Assembly: GCA_977017575.1 (NCBI GenBank)
Contig: CDRNVI010000003.1
Location: forward strand, 744,001 to 808,000
Direction: 5' to 3'
DNA from: Paramoeba atlantica
Lineage: Eukaryota; Discosea
DNA: 64,000 nucleotides
In this document: positions 9,891 through 17,955 of the stretch, one piece after another
Numbering within the stretch: position 1 is the first letter of the stretch
Layout of the letters: every line of letters begins with the position of its first letter
Position numbers and translations under genes: made by a program
The notes under the pieces: model-generated
Seen by the model: the letters and a program-made list of their open reading frames with translations, nothing else
What the model was told of the DNA's origin: nothing
Databases searched by the model: none

Positions 9891-10175
9891 TTGGTCATTT
9901 CTTGGAGGCATTTCTCCTGTGAAATCCTATGACAGGAAGCCACGGGCGAAACATCACCTTCCCCCCTTCTCTCGTGAGAGAAACTACCTCCAAAAATAAC
10001 TAGAACAGAACTTACAAGTAAATGAATAAATAAATAGATAAATAAATACGCTAACCTGGAAATGTCTATAAGTATTTCGTATTGGCGCTACCCCCCATTG
10101 TATGGGGGTAGTTCTAACTAAGCTTACGCGTCTTTGTAAGCTAAATCTTATAATTCTATATATTTAATATTTGAC

Positions 10176-12202
10176 CTACGATAGTGCTTTGCTCATTTGA
10201 GAACACAGCACAGTGCCGTTTAACTCCTGGAGGTGCATTATGAAATCTTGCACAACGATATCGCGATCACGCCCGCTAGCATCGGCCAGAGATTTCAGGA
10301 GAGCCAGGCCACTTTTGTTCATTGCTCCTCCGGCGAGTATTGATACGCATGTAAATTTTTCATGAGGTATTAGATCCGAGTTAACATACGTGTCGACTTT
10401 GCGTTTTTCGGCTTCCTGCATTAGCTGATTGCTCCGTTTACCGAGATTCGTCTTGGATATTTCATTTATGATAGTGAGGTCATAGAATATCTCACCGGAC
10501 GCCCAGTAAATTGCTAAGTCTGGTCCGCTGCGATGGAATGATGCGGTTCCACACTTTTTCTGATGTTCATGTTTGCGCTGTTCATTCACCGATTCATTAC
10601 ATTTCAGGCATCGATAAGTGGTGAATTGTCTCGGTTCCCGCTCGCATGGGACTCCGGTCTGAAGACAGAGGTCGTAAATATGACGAACGAGAGCATGATG
10701 TCGCGTTGTCGCATTTGCGCCTGTGCATTTAACGCAACCGAGCAAGTGTGCTAGAAAGTGTTTTGATTCGAGAATCATTTTGCATCCAGGGCATATGATT
10801 TTGTCCGGCATACTCTTGTGCGCAAGACCAAGTCGTGCCATCACCATTAGAGAGAATTGAGATGATGGAATATATCTCGTTTTTCCTTGCAACCAATCGT
10901 GATTACCCTTTTCACTGCACGCCTTTACCAAAGGTGCCAACTCCTCGTTTTTCTTTGTCAGCTCTTGATACGTCTTCTGATTGAGCACAGCCTCCGTTGC
11001 GGGGCCATCATTTACTGATTCGCTGTCCTGCGCTATACCTTCGTCGCACGTTAATCGAGCTGATTTTGGTTTACATTGCTCAAGAGAAACGCGTTTAGAA
11101 GAGTTGTACGCGGACGTACGAGAGTCAGTAGATGATGGCAGGCCGAGCCCACCTTTCTTCAGCGGCAACCGGCACCAAGCGATGTGTTTATCTGTCATTT
11201 TGCCAAGCCATGTGTTCAACACCGCTTCAACATCGCTGTCGAATTTTTTGCATAGTTTTTCCGATGCTATTGGTGTGTGTACCCGGGTGTGGTACCTATG
11301 TCTAATGTTTACGCTTTTCGATAGTAGAAGTAGTGATATGTTGTTTAAACCCATGCGCTTGAGACGTCGGAATATGGCTTCGTGCTTTTCAAGCTTCTGT
11401 GTCAGACATTCACTGACTACTTCGTCGTTGCCTATGTATGCACCTAGGGTCTTTGTCGCTGAATGCTTGATTTTCACTCCTTCTGCTTCAAGTTCTGCTG
11501 GGATTGGTATATCATGCTTTCCGCCAAACCACACGCATTTGTGTTTGGCCATTTTGACTCGTTTCTCCGCTAGGAGGCCGTGTAGACGACTGAATGCATC
11601 AGCTAACGCTTGTTGGTCCTCAGATGCTAGGTTTATGTCGTCGATGAATGCGAAGATTTTTACTTGTGGAAATTCCATTGCCAGGGTTTCTATGATAGGC
11701 TGCATAAATGCGCAAAAGTACAAGGTAGATAACGGAGATCCTTGTCGTACTCCAGCTGAGCTATATATCGTCTCGTAATGCTCACCGTTTTTTCCGTAAT
11801 ATAAAAGCTCAGAGGCCTCCGAATATTCCGCGTGAAAGAATCTACGAAAAGGGCGCAATGTGCATAGGCCGAAAACGACTTTTGCGATGTCGCTACGCAT
11901 AGGCGAGTTAAAGGCATTAGCGAGATCGATTGATAGAATGGCTTTGCCTTCTTGATAATGGCCATGAAGACGGTGCACTACTTTTTCGCATCCAGACTGT
12001 ACAGATACTCCAAATTGTAACGGGGCGAAGAGTTTTTCGAGTGTATGTTCGTGCCGTGCTACTAATACGATTCCCGCCAGTTTCAGGAAGACTTCGCCTA
12101 CGCAGATTGGTCTGACGCCTTTGTCTGCCTTTGGTAACGCTACCAAGCGTGCTCGTTTCAGACGATTCATTACTTGTTTTGACAGAAGTCCATTTATCAG
12201 AT
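10176..12202 (-). pseudogene. LINE-A2 ORF, RT and endonuclease half
   Basis: This block resumes at NGLLSKQVMNRLKRARLVAL. It contains the RT (SIDLANAFNSPM, GVRQGSPLSTLYF, AFIDDINLAS with its catalytic Asp pair), a thumb, a zinc motif (CPGCKMIL, LLGCVKCTGA, ATTRHHALV) and a second Cys pair, YRCLKCNESV. The restriction-like endonuclease follows, with the PD-x-D signature in RSGPDLAIYW and FYDLTIINE. The endonuclease would nick the target for target-primed reverse transcription. The stop at 10176 follows MSKALS. Apart from TIR1 this half shows no internal stop. Confidence 0.85.
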
Positions 12203-12360
12203 GGCCAGGGGGGGCATTCGATGAAAATTCATCGAACGCACGGTGCGTTCGATGAATATTCATTGAACGGCGTCCCGTTCGATGACCAGGCGTCCCGTTC
12301 GATGAATATTCATCGAACGGGCAGTGCGTTCGATGAATCATTCATCCAACGGCACTGCTG
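12203..12360. repeat. Subterminal palindrome cluster, left end of TIR1
   Basis: Five imperfect copies of a roughly 24-bp palindrome centred on GATGAATATTCATC lie within 160 bp, joined by short variable linkers. They match those at the other end (13476-13612). Such clusters often bind transposase or form cruciforms. That role is inferred, not shown. Confidence 0.75.
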
Positions 12361-12739
12361 CACGAATTTTTCGTCTCGATTTTTTTTGGGGGGAATTTGA
12401 ACATTACCATCTCGTTTACATGTCTGGAGGCAAGGCCCAACTGTCAGCGAAGCCCAAGTGTGCAAGCAAGGCCCCCGTCTGCGAGCAAGGCCCAACTGTG
12501 AGCGTAGCCCGCTTCTGGAGGCAAAAGCCCCCCTTTGCGAGCAAGGCCCAACTGTGAGCGTAGCCCTGGGACATAATTATATTTTTTGGCGACCCGCGCG
12601 CTCCATGCGGAGGTGGTGGATATTAGCACGGCGGGCGGATGAGTTGGCATCACGGCCTTCTTTTTCCATCGGGCACGAGGGAGCGGCAAAATCTCAGGAG
12701 CTACTCCTGATTCTTTTGCTTTGGAGCGTGTGAACACTC

Positions 12740-12812
12740 CCATGAAAGGTAAAAAAAGTAAATAATCAACAAGGTACAGAAACTGTATCTTTATCGTTAA
12801 AGATTATTGTAA
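12740..12812 (-). repeat. SL tag and leader captured inside TIR1
   Basis: On the minus strand nearly the whole SL exon (CTTTAACGATAAAGATACAG through CCTTGTTG) is followed by ATTATTTAC and, about 25 nt on, an ATG opening a short frame (MGVFTRSKAKESG). This resembles the start of LINE-C1 (MGVSTRSKTR). The TIR element therefore appears to carry the 5' end of a trans-spliced, LINE-C-like mRNA. The same arrangement is present in TIR2. Confidence 0.7.
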
Positions 12813-13475
12813 GTGTGCTTCTCTCTAGATTCGTGGGAAGCAATTTGCGAAGCCCAGCTACCTTGATAACAAATTTTAGTACCCATTTTGGCCGCGCGGG
12901 GGCCCCCGCGTGAGCGGGGGTGCGCGCGGCCGCGAAACGGCGAGGGCCCGCGTGAGCGGGCCTGAGCCGTACCCCGCGTAGGATTCCCCTGTGCGTCGTT
13001 AGTGGGAAGCAATTTGCGAAGCTCACTGAATTTCGTAGTTTTCGCTACGCAGGCGTTGTCAACGTATATAGTGAAGTGTAGGATACTGAACGCACGGAAA
13101 ATGAAAATCAAAAAAAATTCTTGGGTGTTCCACAAAAGTCCTTGACATATGCAAAAGTCGTTGACTTGCACCGTAAATTTCCGTTCGTTGAGTACTCAAC
13201 GAAAATCCGGCAGTTCGTTGAGTACAACGAACGTACCCCCAACCCAATATTTTTTGGGTCGCGCACTGAGGACCTGTGTCTGCCACTTCCGCAGGTTTGT
13301 GTATTTGTAAGTTATGATTTCATCTTTGTAAACTTATGAGGCAATAGTTTTAAGAATCCTTCCGCTTTTTGATAACGTTTCGGATTTGTTTTTGTCTTAC
13401 GGATCAAGGTAGCAGCCAGGAGCATGATGCAGACCGAAACGAGCTTTTTTTTCACAAAAAAAAATGCGTTTTCAT

Positions 13476-13612
13476 TCATCGAACAGGATGTCCTGTTCGA
13501 TGAATGATTCATCGAACGGGTCGTACTGCAATCCATTCATCGAACAGGATGTCCTGTTCGATGAATATTCATCGAACGCACTGTCCGTTCGATGAATATT
13601 CATCGAGTGCCC
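13476..13612. repeat. Subterminal palindrome cluster, right end of TIR1
   Basis: Copies of CATTCATCGAACAGGATG and GATGAATATTCATCGAAC form overlapping palindromes in a 137-bp block ending at the right inverted repeat. The spacing is irregular and there are no unique spacers of fixed length, so this is not a CRISPR-like array. Confidence 0.75.
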
Positions 13613-13629
13613 CCCCTCCCCTATCAGAT

Positions 13630-15367
13630 CCCCAAACATATAACACATGGAGACGCAACAAATTTCGTCGTCCAAGAGGAGCCGAATTATTGTGTCAGTG
13701 GTTCCCGTAGGTCCTGGTGCCGATCCTTTGGCAAGACGCCGACCTGCGTCCCTGAGTTCTTCGGTGGAAATGATGGCTATCTCAGGAGAGTCATCCGGGA
13801 GCTCAAAGTTTTCATGATTCCGCGGATGCAGGTCCCGTAGTTTGGCGCATACATCGTCGTCTGTTAGTTCCTGTGGTCGCACTTCCTGATCTAGCACTTT
13901 TGTTGCCTTAGAGACACACCCTTCTAGGGCCAGGCGGGTCGCTTTTTTTATGGTGCGTGCTTCTGTTTTGCTCAGTTCCTCCGCATCTCCAGCGTTTTCG
14001 TCATCCGGGATCGGCCGTTTTCTTCTTCGCCGAATCGACGCGGTTCTCACTACTGTTAACGAGTGCTTCATTGCGGATAGGACCCTATTCCAAATGTCGT
14101 TTCTGTCATCATACGAGTTGGTGGCGTAATTCCGCATAATGTCCCGGTAAATGGCTACGACACATGGTGCGAAATCGGCATGAATCGCTCGGAGCTTCGG
14201 CATCGGCGCTAAATCCAAATCTTCTTCAGTGTGTTGTGTGACGGGTGGGCTAGCAACCGGTATTGAGTTCATATGTTTATCCATAGCGGACTGTTTTTTA
14301 AGCCACTGAATCTTATATATTCGAACATTCGCATGCGGGGGAAGAAAACCTTTGAAGGTGTTGTCGACCTTGTGACCTTGAACTCCGATATACTCCATAG
14401 ACAGCTTCGTTCTTACATTCCTGCGATTTATTGTAGCTACGGTACCTTTTGAAACACTCAACGTGGTTTGGCAATCAAAGCCCCAGGTCAGAAAACATAC
14501 ATCACCAGTTTTGGCATTGCCAATGGCATTGGAAATTCCTTCCGACGTCATTGGGAAGTTGTGTCGTGGGTCCATCGCGCTCGGGACTTCAGAATCGGGC
14601 TTCCTACTTACTCCGGTTTCGCTGGATAGATTTTCGGAGTCGGGATCGATCGGGTGTGGGGAGTGGCATTCATGAAAAACATGGGACGTATTAGGAGATT
14701 CGGTTTCGCTTTCGATGTCCTGTGGGATCGCGTGGGTATCAACTGGTAGCGGCGATGGGAGCCGATTTTCTTCTGCCGCGTTTTGCGCATGACCGGTAGT
14801 TTGTGGCGTCGCATTAACGTCTGCAGTTTCCGCGAAGATGTCAAAGGCGCGTACGTCGTGTACATAACCTTCCCCATTGTAGGTGTAGCCTCTACTCATC
14901 ATTTTCGTGTGAAATGCTTTGCGCTCGTGTGTCCAAGGAGATTCTCTTTGTGACTGAAGTGTTTCCGCAGGCTCGTTTCCGGTGTTGAAAACTGCTCCGA
15001 TGGCTTGTGCGGCGACAGCGCACGTCTTCTTAATTCGGATACGCCATTTTCCTGTTTCTTTTGGCTCTCCTGACGACAGCTCCGCGGGTGGTTGTTGCTC
15101 TGCGGACGGCAGCTGGGTCTCTTTGTTCGCAGGTGTTAGCGTTCGGTCTGTTCTATGTGTTATCTGTGGCGTGGGCGCCGACTGTGTAGGTTCCGATTGT
15201 GGACGTGGAGGTTCCGTTTGTGGAGATGACGGTTCTCGCTGATCTCGCGCTGGCCCTGGGGAAGGAATGAGCGGTAGACGGGGTGGTGATGGCGATTTCG
15301 GCGCTTCGGAATCGGCCGAGGACATCTGCAGAGCTCTCGTTCGCGCTTTACGCGAGAATGCGTGCAT
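13630..15367 (-). pseudogene. LINE-A2 ORF, N-terminal half
   Basis: The frame is open further upstream through a proline-rich stretch coded by a 24-bp minisatellite, but the first ATG is at 15367 (MHAFSRKARTRALQ). The product has a long disordered N-terminus. It is followed by a domain conserved in other LINE-A copies (SVSKGTVATINRRNVRTKLS, then FKGFLPPHANVRIYKIQW) and a helical block, APCVVAIYRDIMRNYA. The RT N-terminus follows, with KGSAPGPTGTTD just before the TIR1 insertion. I do not recognise the conserved N-terminal domain; nucleic-acid binding would fit its position. The frame then runs into TIR1 and is lost. Confidence 0.75.
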
Positions 15368-15495
15368 GCTGGGACGTGGGGCGGGTGGAGACGAGGACAG
15401 CACACCCGACGGAGGCGAAGTCGGTCCACATCGTGGAGGTGAAGGGTGCGAAGGAGATTGCACGTGGGGCGCAAATGGCAACTGTTGCGGAGGTG

Positions 15496-15690
15496 GTGGT
15501 GGCGGTGGCAGGGGCGATGGTGGTGGCGGCGATGGGGGCGGCGGTGAGGGCGGCGATGGGGGAGGCGGTGAGGGCGGCGATGGGGGCGGCGGTGAGGGCG
15601 GCGATGGGGGCGGCGGTGAGGGCGGCGATGGGGGCGGCGGTGAGGGCGGCGATGGGGGCGGCGGTGGCGGGTCCTTTGGGAGCTTCTTGC
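15496..15690. repeat. 24-bp GC-rich minisatellite
   Basis: The plus strand repeats a unit of about 24 bp containing GGCGGCGATGGGGGCGGC and GGTGAG, roughly seven times with small changes. In the LINE-A2 frame it codes a Pro/Ser-rich stretch; in other frames it gives Arg-His-Arg-Pro or Gly/Asp-rich strings. It lies upstream of the first ATG of LINE-A2, so it is either leader or an N-terminal extension. Confidence 0.75.
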
Positions 15691-15796
15691 GGCGCGTGGG
15701 GGGAAGCGATTGAACAACGGGAGCTACCCCCGTATTCTTTTATTCCTATCTTTGGAGTGTGTTGTGTTTTTCACTTCAAAAGAAGTGTTTTTTTTT

Positions 15797-16225
15797 TCAT
15801 AAAGAATCTTTTCTTGTAGTATATAAAAGGGGTTAAAAAAGATAAGCTGGCTGCTCGCGCTCGATCTGGTCAAATCTTCGGATTTGACTTGCGTGCTGCG
15901 TGGCACAGCTCCTAGCAAGCGATAAGGTGGGGCTTGTCCTAGGGAGGTAACATCTCCTCGGAGATATATTGCCTTTTTTCAATCAATTCAATCAAACTAG
16001 GCGTGATGCGTAGGGCCGTGTCAACAGTGACGCGGCTAAAAAACATTAAGGCGCTAACCGCAGAGCAAAGGAAACCTTTACTCATCTCTACCTCACATTG
16101 GGGAACCTTGCTTCCGAAAAAACAAGGCGTGAGAATAAAGAGCAGTTAACCGATTAACATCCATAACCTTCCAAAATTATAGGGACAACCTCCAAACCCC
16201 AGGACCCCGTCCGCTTTTTTTTTTT
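15797..16225 (-). repeat. Poly(A)-ended repeat D, copy 2 with two empty sites
   Basis: This minus-strand copy ends in TTCTTTATGAAAAAAAAAA at about 15790. It contains uninterrupted the two places where Y3 (GATAAG/CTGGCTGC, 15.84 kb) and SINE S1 (GGCACAGCTCCT, 15.90 kb) are inserted in copy 1. It holds no gene. It looks like the 3' UTR of an otherwise missing LINE. Confidence 0.7.
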
Positions 16226-17093
16226 TTTATTAAGACAACGTTTTTGATGATTCTATGTAAAAAGTTTTTTTTTTTTTTTTAAATTATTTATGATTCTGAT
16301 AACAATAATAATAAAAAAGGAAGCAATCCACGCCCAATCCATCCGCGTGTTCCGGACCGGGTCTTTCGACCACTCCACGGCCTGACTTGTGAACCCTTCC
16401 CTTGCTATACGGGAGGGCGCAGGCGCGGGCCTGTGTCGACAGCGAAACGGTCGCGAAACAGGATGCTGGCCGACGGGGAGGAGATTCACTACCCGTGTAC
16501 TACCTCACTTGGGGTACCTAGCCCTGACGGACTAGGCGTGAGCATAGACTCTGTCGACCCGACCAGCACCCGTACCGGGGGTTTCCCACGAAAGTCACCT
16601 GGCCATACCCCTGGCCATACACAACGAGAGCCGGGTCGGCGTTTGCCGCGGGAAAACGTTGTATAGCGGCCAGATTTCGCAGGCGAGGAAGTCGTTGGGT
16701 GTGGCGAGTGATCCACTACTCCTCGTTCCCATAGCCTAGGAGCGCTGAATCAGGACCCACAGCAGGCCGGCGTAGGACGAGCATGCGGGCTTGGGATCTC
16801 ATGAGGGTTACATTTAGGGATGTAAGCAACCGGTGTAGAGCATCCCCTTTCGGTAAAATATCCCCGGAATTGGCATTGGATGCCCTACCTGCAGCAACCA
16901 CCCTAAGGATCGACATTGCGCTAGGGCTCCACGAGCCAAACGATTCTACCACCATGGCGGTAAACTTCATTCGCGCCGCTTCAGCCTCTTCTCGTTGTTT
17001 AGCCTTGTTGGCGGTCGCGTATTGCTCCGCAAACGACCCCGCCGTCACCCAGTTAGCGTCACGGACTGTGTCCGTATATTTTTGTTGCTGAAA
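16226..17093 (-). pseudogene. LINE-C1, C-terminus and 3' UTR
   Basis: The coding end (16716-17093) continues LINE-C1 after the YR insertions: QQQKYTDTVRDANW, AGSFAEQYATANKAKQ, TAMVVESFGSWSPSAM and SLNVTLMRSQARMLVLRR, all present in LINE-C2. The 3' UTR (16226-16715) is the family's conserved one, with a block around CGACAGAGTCTATGCTCACG and a region beginning GTCCGGAACACGCGG. It is followed by A-rich tracts. No other gene was seen in 16.2-16.7 kb. Confidence 0.8.
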
Positions 17094-17955
17094 TCCACGC
17101 CGAGGGGCTCCCTGGAAACATATACACTGATAACATATATGAATAAATGAACAACTATGAAATCCACACCGAGGGGCCGCACAGGACATAAAAGAAAATA
17201 ACTATAAAGATGAAATAATAATTTATTTTCACATGAGTTCACCTATTCATATCATATACATGAAAAGCAAATTGAAACGTATGTAGCTTCTACATCATCT
17301 TGACAAAATAGGCTTTTCAAAACAAACAATATAAATTTATAATATATCACTATGTTAGCGGGTTGCACCCGCCAAACCCGGCGGCTATAGGATGGGGGTT
17401 TGGTGGGTGGGACAAAAAACGCGTAAAGGAAAAGGATTCTACAAGTAAGTAATCAGTAAATATGTAAATTTTCAGAATACATATTGTAGCTTTTATACAT
17501 GATTCAATTACAACCCCCTTTCGGGGAAAAGAACAATGAAAATTATAACCCCCTTCCGGGGCATTTGACCCGATATTAGCCCCTCGGTTAAATTTCCATG
17601 CGTAGACTTCTAGAAATCCACACCGAGGGGCCGCACAGGACATAAAAGAAAATAACTATAAAGATGAAATAATAATTTATTTTCACATGAGTTCACCTAT
17701 TCATATCATATACATGAAAAGCAAATTGAAACTTATGTAGCTTCTACATCATCTTGACAAAATAGGCCTTTCAAAACAAACAATATAAATTTATAATATA
17801 TCACTATGTTAGCGGGTTGCACCCGCCAAACCCGGCGGCTACCTGCCCACACACACGTCACAATATTTTCCCGAACACACAGTAATTTTTTTTTTCTCGA
17901 AAAGAACTAGGGAAGGATAACACAATAATAGATGACCGGTCTATTATCGTGCCCT

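Larger units (their letters stand above)
12203..13621. mobile_element. Non-autonomous TIR transposon TIR1 (1419 bp)
   Basis: The element lies in LINE-A2, flanked by an exact 8-bp duplication TATCAGAT (12195-12202 and 13622-13629). Its ends are inverted: GGCCAGGGGGGGCATTCG on the left and the complement of GGGGAGGGGGGGCACTCG on the right. Inside each end are several copies of a palindrome built on TTCGATGAATATTCATCGAA. The interior has no transposase. It holds a very GC-rich hairpin block (12.89-12.98 kb) and an SL-tagged leader. TIR2 at 57.3 kb is a same-sized relative. An 8-bp duplication fits hAT, P and some smaller superfamilies; I cannot choose between them. Confidence 0.88.
9891..15500 (-). 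mobile_element. LINE-A2, split by TIR1
   Basis: This is a nearly complete restriction-like-endonuclease LINE on the minus strand. Its single reading frame is in two blocks (13630-15367 and 10176-12202) separated only by the 1.42-kb TIR1 insertion, which landed between codons for DLI and NGLLS (DLINGFVS in LINE-A6). The 3' UTR runs to about 9890 and contains ACAGGAGAAATGCCTCC, also found near the poly(A) of LINE-A6. No SL exon is visible at its 5' end; upstream lies the poly(A) end of repeat D. Confidence 0.85.

Noticed and set aside
12766-13171. Minus-strand frames rich in Ala, Arg and His in the GC-rich core of TIR1 (and the same in TIR2)
   Set aside because: The sequence forms inverted hairpins (GGGCCCCCGCGTGAGCGGGG). 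The frames have no domain and no leader, and they include the SL tag.
12203-13612. CRISPR-like array of palindromic repeats
   Set aside because: The repeats touch or overlap, have no regular unique spacers, sit at both ends of a TIR element, and lie in a eukaryotic sequence.
15160-15819. Arg-His-Arg-Pro-rich and Gly/Asp-rich proteins around 15.5 kb
   Set aside because: They are out-of-frame readings of a GC-rich 24-bp minisatellite at the start of LINE-A2.
16489-16716. Small frames in the LINE-C 3' UTR that recur at 46.4, 53.8 and 62.1 kb
   Set aside because: Their recurrence is due to the repeated UTR. The readings differ in length and frame between copies, so there is no sign of selection on a protein.
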